DNA of 32,255 nt from an uncultured Bacteroidota bacterium. Lineage in GTDB: Bacteria > Bacteroidota > Bacteroidia > Flavobacteriales > Flavobacteriaceae. The stretch's first letter is position 1, and the number at the start of each line of letters is the position of its first letter. Where the stretch lies: NCBI GenBank assembly GCA_902574335.1, contig CACGNO010000009.1, positions 1 through 32,255 on the forward strand. Direction: 5' to 3'. The notes under the pieces are model-generated. The model saw only the letters and a program-made list of their open reading frames with translations. It searched no databases and had not been told where the DNA came from. This document shows positions 8,842-16,539 of this stretch, piece after piece. Both the position numbers and the translations under genes were made by a program.

Positions 8842-10506
8842 CTATTTGTTTTTCCAGTTGTCCCGAAGCGAAACCGTTTTATTAAAAATGTGTTTTTCTG
8901 GTGTTGAATCTATGTCTTTTATGTAATATCCTTTTCGTTGAAACTGAAAAGATTCTGAAACTTTAGATTTTGAAAGCTCCTTTTCGCCAAAACCATGAAA
9001 AACAGTTATAGAGTCTTTGTTTATTGCTTTAGAAAGATCTTCTACAGAGAAGTCTCCAGGTGAGGGGTGTTCAAACAGCCTGTCATATTCTCTAATTTCG
9101 ACGGGCGTGTTTGATGCGCAAGAAACCCAATGCAAAGTCCCTTTAACCTTTCTTTGGCTTTCAGCGGAGCCTGACCCGCTCTTTGATTTTGGATCATAGG
9201 TGCACATAATTTCAATTATGTTTCCGTTTGAATCTTTTATTGCTTTTTCAGCTTTTATTATATACGCTCCTTTTAGCCTGACTTCATTTCCTGGCGAAAG
9301 TCTAAAATATTTTTTTGGCGGGTCCTCTAAAAAGTCTGTTCGTTCAATATAGACCTGCTTAGAAAAGGTCACCATTCTTTGTCCTGAGTCGTCATTTTCT
9401 GGATTATTGACCAGAGGAAGCTCCTCAACCTGATCCTCTGGATAATTTAAAATAGTAATTTTTAATGGCGCTTGTACGACCATCAACCTATTGCATTTTT
9501 TGTTTAAATCCTCTCTTGCACAGAACTCCAAAAGAGACATTTCAATAATATTTTCTCTTTTAGCTACGCCTGCTGCTGTAACAAACTTTTTTAATGCTTC
9601 TGGTGTATACCCTCTTCTTCTGAGGCCTGATATTGTTGGCATTCTTGGGTCGTCCCACCCTGAAACAAAACTTTTTTCAACCAATGACAATAGTTTTCTT
9701 TTTGATGTGATTGTGTGGCTAAGGTTGAGTCTTGCAAATTCTCTTTGTTTTGGTCTGGTTTTTTCTGGGTCAACAACGAGGTCTAAAAACCAGTCGTATA
9801 GATCCCTGTGGGGCTTAAATTCTAGCGTGCATAAAGAGTGTGATACTTGTTCGATATAGTCAGATTCACCATGAGTCCAATCGTACATTGGATAAACCTT
9901 CCATTTATCTTTTGTTCTTGGGTGATGGCTGTCTACAACCCTATAAATTACTGGGTCACGCATTAACATATTTGACGAAGTCATGCTTATTTTGGCTCTT
10001 AAAACGTGTTTGCCTGGTTCATGGTCTCCTTTTTTCATTTTTGAAAACAGGTCCAGGCTTTCTTCAATTGGTCTATTTCTAAATGGACTTTCCTTTCCGG
10101 GCTCTGTAGGTGTGCCTTTTTGGGAGGCAATCTCGCTTGAAGTCTGCGAGTCAATATAAGCTTTGTTTTTTTTTATAAGATCTACAGCCCAATCGTGAAG
10201 GGTGTCAAAATAGTCTGAAGCGTAACATTCTTTATCCCATTTATATCCAAGCCAAGAAATATCTTCTTTTATGGCGTCAATATAAACTTGGTCTTCGTTT
10301 TCTGGGTTGGTGTCATCAAACCTTAAATTTATTTTTGCTTTATATTTTTTTGCAAGCTCAAAGTTTAGAACAATCGCCTTAACATGGCCAATGTGCAAAA
10401 ACCCGTTTGGTTCAGGGGGGAACCTGAACTGAAGCTTAGAGCTGTCAAAGCCCGAGCTTAAGTCTTCGTCAATAATTTGTTCAATAAAGTTTTTACCCTT
10501 GTCCAT
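8842..10506 (-). CDS. glnS: Glutaminyl-tRNA synthetase
   Basis: FRFPPEPNGFLHIGHVKAI, RFDDTNPENEDQVY, and HTITSKRKL (KMSKS-equivalent); 554 aa. Confidence 0.97.
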   Translation of the reverse strand: MDKGKNFIEQIIDEDLSSGFDSSKLQFRFPPEPNGFLHIGHVKAIVLNFELAKKYKAKINLRFDDTNPENEDQVYIDAIKEDISWLGYKWDKECYASDYFDTLHDWAVDLIKKNKAYIDSQTSSEIASQKGTPTEPGKESPFRNRPIEESLDLFSKMKKGDHEPGKHVLRAKISMTSSNMLMRDPVIYRVVDSHHPRTKDKWKVYPMYDWTHGESDYIEQVSHSLCTLEFKPHRDLYDWFLDLVVDPEKTRPKQREFARLNLSHTITSKRKLLSLVEKSFVSGWDDPRMPTISGLRRRGYTPEALKKFVTAAGVAKRENIIEMSLLEFCAREDLNKKCNRLMVVQAPLKITILNYPEDQVEELPLVNNPENDDSGQRMVTFSKQVYIERTDFLEDPPKKYFRLSPGNEVRLKGAYIIKAEKAIKDSNGNIIEIMCTYDPKSKSGSGSAESQRKVKGTLHWVSCASNTPVEIREYDRLFEHPSPGDFSVEDLSKAINKDSITVFHGFGEKELSKSKVSESFQFQRKGYYIKDIDSTPEKHIFNKTVSLRDNWKNK

Positions 10507-10513
10507 AAAAAAT

Positions 10514-10521
10514 CAAAGTTA
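10514..10521 (-). promoter_or_regulatory. Candidate Bacteroidetes -7 box (TAACTTTG) for glnS
   Basis: Reverse complement of caaagtta matches TAnnTTTG; 7 nt upstream of the glnS ATG; a TTG lies 23 nt further upstream. Confidence 0.45.
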
Positions 10522-10548
10522 ATTAAATTCTTCTTGGTCATTAACAAT

Positions 10549-10556
10549 TATATTTG
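10549..10556 (+). promoter_or_regulatory. Candidate Bacteroidetes -7 box (TATATTTG) for folB
   Basis: Exact TAnnTTTG match, 4 nt upstream of the folB GTG; no well-placed -33 TTTG seen. Confidence 0.4.
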
Positions 10557-10560
10557 CTAA

Positions 10561-10917
10561 GTGTATAAAATTCATGTTGAAAATATTAGAACAAGGTCTT
10601 GTCATGGCTGTCTAGATGAGGAGGCTATAATAGGGGGGGATTATAGGACGGACGTTTGGATAATGCTTAAAGATGGGTATTCGATAAAAAATGACGAGCT
10701 TGACCAAACAGTTGACTATGGCGAGGTGTCTGAGATTGTTTTCGGCGAAATGAAAAAAAGATCAAAGCTTATAGAAAGCGTGTGCGAAAGAATTGTAAAT
10801 AAAGTTTTATCTATTTCTTCAAATATTCGTTGGGTGGAGGTTCGGGTTTGTAAAATTAACCCGCCTATTGATGTAGATGTTCAAAACGTTAGCGTTGTTA
10901 TTAAAAAAGAACGTTAG
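10561..10917 (+). CDS. folB: Dihydroneopterin aldolase (GTG start)
   Basis: YKIHVENIRTRSCHGCLDEEAIIGGDYRTDVWI ... VDYGEVSEIV ... SNIRWVEVRVCKINPPI; typical FolB size and motifs. Confidence 0.93.
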   Translation: MYKIHVENIRTRSCHGCLDEEAIIGGDYRTDVWIMLKDGYSIKNDELDQTVDYGEVSEIVFGEMKKRSKLIESVCERIVNKVLSISSNIRWVEVRVCKINPPIDVDVQNVSVVIKKER

Positions 10918-10933
10918 CTTTAGTAAAAAATTA

Positions 10934-10941
10934 TATTTTTG
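10934..10941 (+). promoter_or_regulatory. Candidate -7 box (TATTTTTG) for tRNA-Cys
   Basis: TAnnTTTG match 9 nt upstream of the tRNA 5' end. Confidence 0.45.
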
Positions 10942-10950
10942 CACCCTAAT

Positions 10951-11021
10951 GGCACTGTGGCCGAGTGGCTAGGCAGAGCTCTGCAAAAGCTTGTACAGCG
11001 GTTCGAATCCGCTCGGTGCCT
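10951..11021 (+). tRNA. tRNA-Cys (anticodon GCA)
   Basis: Acceptor ggcactg/cggtgcc, anticodon stem gagct/agctt with loop ctgcaaa, TpsiC arm with gttcgaatc, U73 discriminator; CCA not encoded. Confidence 0.95.
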
Positions 11022-11022
11022 C

Positions 11023-11047
11023 AACCCCTTTTTTAAGGGGTTTTTTT
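11023..11047 (+). terminator. Rho-independent terminator after tRNA-Cys
   Basis: Stem aacccctt / aaggggtt with tttt loop, followed by a T run. Confidence 0.85.
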
Positions 11048-11660
11048 ATAGCCCCTTTAAAACAAGAACAATTCCAAAAATTAATATCAAAATGTTAAGC
11101 CCTTGTCTTATATAAAAAAGAACGTTGTCTGTGAGTTTGGATTTTAGTCTGCTTGAAAGCAGGAATTTTAAAATATTTATTCCAAAATAGGTGGCAACGG
11201 AGACAAAAAAGAAGGTCCATATTTTAACTGGACTCATTTCAACTTTTGGTCCAAACCAAACAATTACACCCGCCCAAATAACTAAGTATGAAACATTAAT
11301 AATGTTAAGTAAAAAACCTTTAACAACATATTTTAAAAGCCTTGTCTCTTCAACTGCTTTTGCTTTTTTTACTTTTTTGTTTTTGACAGCGTTATTAATA
11401 AAAGATGTTATTGAGAAGGCTGTAAGGATTACACCTCCAAGCAAAAAAAGTGCAGGCTGATTTTCTTCCGTAGCTATTTTGCTGGCCCCAAAATATGCCA
11501 AAGAAAAAAAAACAAGATCTGAAGCAATAACTCCAAAATCCATAAAAACCGCCTGTTTTATTCCTCTTGTGATACTGGTTTCTAGCAGCATAAAAAAAAT
11601 TGGTCCAAAAGAAAAAGAAAGAAAAAAACCAAATATTACTGCGTCTATGTAGCTAGCCAT
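11046..11660 (-). CDS. LysE/RhtB family amino-acid exporter
   Basis: FGFFLSFSFGPIFFMLLETSITRGIKQAVFMDFGVIASDLVFF matches the LysE N-terminal pattern; six hydrophobic segments. Confidence 0.85.
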   Translation of the reverse strand: MASYIDAVIFGFFLSFSFGPIFFMLLETSITRGIKQAVFMDFGVIASDLVFFSLAYFGASKIATEENQPALFLLGGVILTAFSITSFINNAVKNKKVKKAKAVEETRLLKYVVKGFLLNIINVSYLVIWAGVIVWFGPKVEMSPVKIWTFFFVSVATYFGINILKFLLSSRLKSKLTDNVLFYIRQGLNILILIFGIVLVLKGL

Positions 11661-11703
11661 TGTTGTTTATAGAACAATAAAAATACTCTTTTATCACAAC
11701 TAT

Positions 11704-12486
11704 TTAAAGACTTCTAATAAAAGATATAGCCCTGTTGTTAAACTCAACTGGTTGATCAACGTTTACGACGTGGCCTGAGTTTTTTATAATTAAAAGCTTA
11801 GCTTGTTTGTGTGTTTTTGATATTTTTTTAACGCTTGGTAAAAACATATAATCTTCACTACCCATTAAATAGAGCGTTGGTATTTTAATTTCAACCTGTC
11901 TGAACAGTCTAAGCAATGGGTTTAAGTCTGCGGTTAGCTTATACCAGCGCATGAATTCTTTTTTGTAAAGTTTTTTTGCCTCTCTAACAAACAAGAGCCT
12001 TGATTCTAGGTGGTTTTTTTTTGGCATGATTATATAAGCAAATAGTCTATATATCCACATATAAGGAAAGAATGATTTAAAAGCATTTCCTAGTTTCATT
12101 AAAGCCTGCGACCTAATGTTGAGTTTCATTATTGCTCCCGCCATTACCATGCTTTTTATACGCATAGGATATGTCTCTGCAATTTGTCTAATAAGAATTG
12201 TGCCTAATGAAATTCCGACGAAATGAGAGGATTTAATTTTTTCTTTATCTAATACTTCAACGATGTCTTGCGCGAGAGAGCTGAATGTATATTTTTTATT
12301 AAAAGGGTTGAAAAGTTTTGATTTTGATTTACCGTGCCCTCTAAGGTCAACCATTAAAACATTAAAGTGCTTGGTGAACTCTCTTAACTGTTTGAACCAA
12401 ATTGACGAGCTTCCTCCAGCTCCGTGTACAAAAGTTACCCATAATTTTGATTTGGGATTGAGATATTTTGAATAGTGTAGCATCAC
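11704..12486 (-). CDS. Alpha/beta hydrolase
   Basis: TFVHGAGGSSSIWFKQL, VDLRGHGKS, FVGISLGTIL nucleophile elbow, SGHVVNVDQPVEFN catalytic His region. Confidence 0.92.
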   Translation of the reverse strand: MMLHYSKYLNPKSKLWVTFVHGAGGSSSIWFKQLREFTKHFNVLMVDLRGHGKSKSKLFNPFNKKYTFSSLAQDIVEVLDKEKIKSSHFVGISLGTILIRQIAETYPMRIKSMVMAGAIMKLNIRSQALMKLGNAFKSFFPYMWIYRLFAYIIMPKKNHLESRLLFVREAKKLYKKEFMRWYKLTADLNPLLRLFRQVEIKIPTLYLMGSEDYMFLPSVKKISKTHKQAKLLIIKNSGHVVNVDQPVEFNNRAISFIRSL

Positions 12487-14576
12487 TTTTTTTCTAATAT
12501 TTTGAAGTCTATATGTTTTTTATCAATGTCTGTGCCAATTACTTTAATAAAAACCTCATCGCCCAAGGAATATTCTTCAAGAGTGTGCTGACCAACAACA
12601 CAGGTGTTTTTGTGGTCATAGATAAAATAGTCGTTAGGAATATCTTTCATTCTTACTAGACCTTCACATTTATTAGATTTAATTTCAACAAAAAGCCCTC
12701 TTTCGTTAACTCCAGAAACTACGGCTTCAAATTTTTCGTTGATTCTTTTGGACATATACTTTACTTGCATAAACTTAATGGACGCTCTTTCTGCTTTGGT
12801 TGCTAGTTCCTCCATTTTGCTACAATGTAAACACGTGCTTTCAATATCTTCTTTCTTGGGTGGTTTTTCCAATAACACTTTCTCAAGCAGGCGATGAACC
12901 ATAACGTCTGGGTATCTTCTGATTGGTGAAGTAAAGTGTGTATAATCATTAAAACCCAACCCAAAATGCCCAATGTTATTTGTGCTGTATTTAGCTTTGC
13001 TCATAGATCTTATCACCATCATATCTATAACGTTTTTTTCTGGTTTGTTTTCAACGGCTTTTAGCAGTGTGTTTAAAGCTGTGTTGATGTCTTTAACGTT
13101 TGAAATTCTCACGCTATAACCCAGGTTTCTAGCAAACCTCTCTAATTCTAATATTTTTTCTTCGTCTGGATAATCGTGTATTCTAAAAACAGCTGTTCTG
13201 TTTTTTTCTTTTATTTTTTTTGCTACAAGAACGTTGGCAAGCAACATAAATTCTTCAATAAGGTGGTTTGCTTCCTTTTGAACTTTAATGCTGTAGTCTA
13301 TCGGCTCACCTTTTTTATCAACCACAAACCTTACCTCTTCTTTATTAAAAAAAACCGATCCTTTCTTTTTTCTTTTTTGTTTAAGGTTTATTGCAATAGA
13401 GTTAAGGGTGAGTAGAGCTTCACATATTTCTTTACTTAATTTCCTGCTTTTTCCGGTAATAGTAACTTCTGGGGGAAGCCTCTCTTTGTTGTTTTTTAAA
13501 ACAAATTGCGCTTCTCCATATGACATTCTTTCGTTTGATTTTATTAGGCTTTTGGTAAACTCAGACCTGATAATGTTGTTTTTTGAATCAATTTCTACAA
13601 GAACTGAAAAAACGTTTTTATCTTCATTTGGGTTTAAAGAACAAAGGTCGTTTGATAAAGTTTCTGGAAGCATTGGCACAACCCTATCAGAAAGATAAAC
13701 GCTTGTTGCTCTACTTTTTGCTTCTTTATCAAGCAATGTGTTTTCTTTTACATAGTGAGTAACATCGGCAATATGAATACCTATTTCAAAGTTGTTGTTT
13801 TTTAATTTTTTAAAAGACAACGCATCATCAAAGTCTTTTGCATCAGCAGGATCAATAGTAAAGGTTAATATATCTCTAAGATCTTTTCTGTTTTTTTCTT
13901 TTACTATTTCTTTTGATATTTTACTTGCCTCTTTTTCTATGCTTTTTGAAAAGTAATAAGGTAAATTATACTCTTCAAGTATTGCGTGTATTTGAGTGTT
14001 AGTGTCTTGTTTGTTTCCTATAATTTTTAATATTTTACCTTCTGGTAAATTATATTTCCAATCGGTTATATGGGCTGTAACCATGTCGTTTTCATTGCAT
14101 TTGCCTTTTACTATAATTTCTGTGTCTAAGCCCGTGTTTTTTAAAATGTTTAATCCTTTTTCTTTTTTAATTACACCAACATATTTGGTAAGCTCTCTGT
14201 GTTTTAAACTTGCTACATTTACCCTGTCTTTTTTGTCTATTAAATAATAAACAATATCATTAGGAAATAAGCCTGATTTTTGACTTTTTGTTAGTTTATA
14301 CTCAAGCGAAGAGTCTAAATCAACTATCTTTTTCTTCCTTCTTAAAATTTTACCCTTTTTGTATAGTTTGTTTCTATTAAAAGAAAACTTACCTCTACCG
14401 TGCTCTTTTATATAATTCTTTCTTGAAATAGAATGAATAATTTTTAGAAGATCTCTTTCTTCTATTTTTGCTCCAACAAAATATTTAATTTGTTTAAGGT
14501 TGTATGTTTTTTTTGGGTTTTCGAAAAACAAAAAGGTTATCTTTCTTTCTAAAATTTCTAAATTAATTCTTTGCAT
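12483..14576 (-). CDS. rnr: Ribonuclease R (RNB-domain exoribonuclease)
   Basis: TIDPADAKDFDDALSF, GIHIADVTHYV, HFTSPIRRYPDVMVHRLL, C-terminal S1-like domain. Confidence 0.96.
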   Translation of the reverse strand: MQRINLEILERKITFLFFENPKKTYNLKQIKYFVGAKIEERDLLKIIHSISRKNYIKEHGRGKFSFNRNKLYKKGKILRRKKKIVDLDSSLEYKLTKSQKSGLFPNDIVYYLIDKKDRVNVASLKHRELTKYVGVIKKEKGLNILKNTGLDTEIIVKGKCNENDMVTAHITDWKYNLPEGKILKIIGNKQDTNTQIHAILEEYNLPYYFSKSIEKEASKISKEIVKEKNRKDLRDILTFTIDPADAKDFDDALSFKKLKNNNFEIGIHIADVTHYVKENTLLDKEAKSRATSVYLSDRVVPMLPETLSNDLCSLNPNEDKNVFSVLVEIDSKNNIIRSEFTKSLIKSNERMSYGEAQFVLKNNKERLPPEVTITGKSRKLSKEICEALLTLNSIAINLKQKRKKKGSVFFNKEEVRFVVDKKGEPIDYSIKVQKEANHLIEEFMLLANVLVAKKIKEKNRTAVFRIHDYPDEEKILELERFARNLGYSVRISNVKDINTALNTLLKAVENKPEKNVIDMMVIRSMSKAKYSTNNIGHFGLGFNDYTHFTSPIRRYPDVMVHRLLEKVLLEKPPKKEDIESTCLHCSKMEELATKAERASIKFMQVKYMSKRINEKFEAVVSGVNERGLFVEIKSNKCEGLVRMKDIPNDYFIYDHKNTCVVGQHTLEEYSLGDEVFIKVIGTDIDKKHIDFKILEKK

Positions 14577-14867
14577 AAAATCTTAGTAAATGTAATTCTA
14601 TATTATTTGAAAAAAGGGATATTAACATATTCTTTTCTCCACCATAATAATATATAATTATAAATTAAAATATATATAATAATGATTGCTTGTTAATATG
14701 TACAATAAATAAACCAGCAATTAAAAATTTATAGATATAAACAGTTTTTACACACACAGTTGTTTATAATATATACTTGATTATTAGTTGTTTAACATAG
14801 TTATTGATTGCGGTTAATAAGTAAGGCTTTTAATAACTCGCAGAAAGATTTATGTCAATAATTAGTT

Positions 14868-14875
14868 TATTTTTG
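14868..14875 (+). promoter_or_regulatory. Candidate -7 box (TATTTTTG) for rpiB
   Basis: TAnnTTTG match in an AT-rich divergent intergenic region; no clear -33 seen. Confidence 0.25.
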
Positions 14876-14953
14876 TTTATAATGTTTAACAAAAACACTC
14901 AGCATCAAACTAAATACAATTAATTAAAAACTATTAACAATTAAAATTGAGAT

Positions 14954-15382
14954 ATGAACATACTGTTGTCAAATGATCATGCTGGAACAGAATTAAAAAA
15001 AGAGGTAAAAGAATTTTTAGAAAGCAAAGGATATAATGTAAACAATTTTGGTGAAGATTTAGGAGAGAGTGTAGATTACCCAGACTTTATTCACCCTTTA
15101 GCAAAAGAAATTTCAAATAAAAATGAAGAAAAAGGAATTATTATTTGCGGCTCGGGAAATGGAGTTAGTATGGTTGCTAATAAATATGAAGGGGTTCGAG
15201 CTGCATTATGCTGGAACAAGGAAATAGCTTCTTTATCTCGACAACACAACAACGCTAATGTACTAAGCTTACCAGCAAGATTTCTAACAACAGAAGAAGC
15301 AATTGAAATTGTAAATACTTTCCTTGAAACCGATTTTGAAGGAGGAAGACACGAAAGAAGAGTTGACAAAATAGATAAATAA
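14954..15382 (+). CDS. rpiB: Ribose 5-phosphate isomerase B
   Basis: SNDHAGTELKKEVKEFLESKGY, GIIICGSGNGVSMVANKYEGVRAALCWN, RQHNNANVLSLPARF. Confidence 0.97.
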   Translation: MNILLSNDHAGTELKKEVKEFLESKGYNVNNFGEDLGESVDYPDFIHPLAKEISNKNEEKGIIICGSGNGVSMVANKYEGVRAALCWNKEIASLSRQHNNANVLSLPARFLTTEEAIEIVNTFLETDFEGGRHERRVDKIDK

Positions 15383-15392
15383 TCTTAGGCTT

Positions 15393-15827
15393 ATGAAACT
15401 TGAAGTAAAGCCGTGGAACAAACTTTCAAACAAAGAAATTAACGATATTTTCAGCTTAAGATCAGAGGTTTTTATTGTAGAACAAAACTGCGCATACCAA
15501 GATGTTGACGGAAAAGATGAGCTAGCGGAACATGTTATGCTTTATGTTGAAGATGAGTTGGTGGGGTACACCAGAGTGTTTGTTGAAAACACTTATTTTA
15601 AAGAAGCATCATTTGGAAGAGCTGTAGTTAAAAAGAAACACAGAGGAGAAGGATATGGCCATCTTTTAGTTGATAAATCTTTAGAAGAGTTAAAAGCAAA
15701 AAAACAATCACCAATCAAAATTTCAGCACAATCGTATTTAAAAGACTTTTATGCATCACATGGGTTTGTGGCGAAAGGGGAAGAATATATGGAAGATGGA
15801 ATTCCACATACAGCAATGTATTTATAA
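15393..15827 (+). CDS. GNAT family N-acetyltransferase, ElaA-like
   Basis: IFSLRSEVFIVEQNCAYQDVDGKDELAEHVMLY and RGEGYGHLLVDKSL with the ElaA-type start. Confidence 0.9.
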   Translation: MKLEVKPWNKLSNKEINDIFSLRSEVFIVEQNCAYQDVDGKDELAEHVMLYVEDELVGYTRVFVENTYFKEASFGRAVVKKKHRGEGYGHLLVDKSLEELKAKKQSPIKISAQSYLKDFYASHGFVAKGEEYMEDGIPHTAMYL

Positions 15828-15830
15828 GAA

Positions 15831-16286
15831 ATGAAACTAAAAGTTGTTAAATATAAAAACTACGGATGTATGATGGAATCAGAGGAAACTGAGGATCCGT
15901 ATGACAACAGGTTTTTTTGGTGTTTTTTTGAACTTAATAATGGAAAAATAATTAGTTTATTTCTAGCAGAAAACTATAAAAACAAAAAAATTAGAGATAT
16001 TGATTATGATTTTCAATATCCAAAAGAAGAACTAAAAACAGGAAAAATTCATGAATATAAATTTGGAAATGCTGAACCAAATACAAGAGAATTTTCAAAC
16101 GAGTTTTTCGACTGGTTTGATAATTTATCTCCTATAAAAAACTTAAAAGAAAACAAAGAGCTACATAATTTTAACGGAGGGGGACCAACCAAAGAAGAGA
16201 CAAACACTGTTAAAAGCTTTTATGATAAAAATATGTTAAAGAAAAGAGAAAAAGCAACAAACCTTGTCCTCATCAAGAGAAACTAA
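15831..16286 (+). CDS. Hypothetical protein
   Basis: 151-aa ORF, 3 nt after elaA-like stop, codon usage looks native; no family recognised. Confidence 0.65.
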   Translation: MKLKVVKYKNYGCMMESEETEDPYDNRFFWCFFELNNGKIISLFLAENYKNKKIRDIDYDFQYPKEELKTGKIHEYKFGNAEPNTREFSNEFFDWFDNLSPIKNLKENKELHNFNGGGPTKEETNTVKSFYDKNMLKKREKATNLVLIKRN

Positions 16287-16290
16287 CAAC

Positions 16291-16443
16291 TTATTTAATA
16301 TCAGCCCTATATTCATTAGGGGTTAAATCAAAACTTGAACCTATCAACCCTTTTTTAACGTAAAGCCCGCCGCTGTTATTTTCTTCACAGTAATCATATA
16401 CCCTGTATAAATAGTACTCTTTTTCAAGCTCAGATCGCTTAAG
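16291..16443 (-). pseudogene. 5'-truncated remnant of a DUF3883 (NO VEIN C-terminal-like) domain protein
   Basis: Minus-strand frame ending at TAA (16291-16293) reads LKRSELEKEYYLYRVYDYCEENNSGGLYVKKGLIGSSFDLTPNEYRADIK*, preceded by an in-frame TAG and without a start codon. The pattern [KRSE..EYYLYRVYDY...F.LTPNEYRADIK] matches my recollection of DUF3883 C-termini. Confidence 0.6.
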
Positions 16444-16539
16444 CTACCAACATTCTAAACCACCGTGCAACGAGCGTGTCGGTTGGTACGCATTCGCGTT
16501 CTTGATACTCAACAAAGACACCTAGAATTTTAAAAAAAA

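Noticed and set aside
9491-9859. Plus-strand 122-aa ORF antisense to glnS (and similar ORFs at 9017, 9840)
   Set aside because: Fully inside glnS, no protein-like motifs.
14577-14953. Replication origin at the rnr/rpiB gap
   Set aside because: Only one DnaA-box-like 9-mer seen, no cluster, no dnaA/dnaN nearby; GC skew cannot be computed from this window.
16445-16488. Canonical integron attC site
   Set aside because: TACCAAC/GTTGGTA do not fit RYYYAAC/GTTRRRY and no integrase is visible; retained only as an unexplained inverted repeat.
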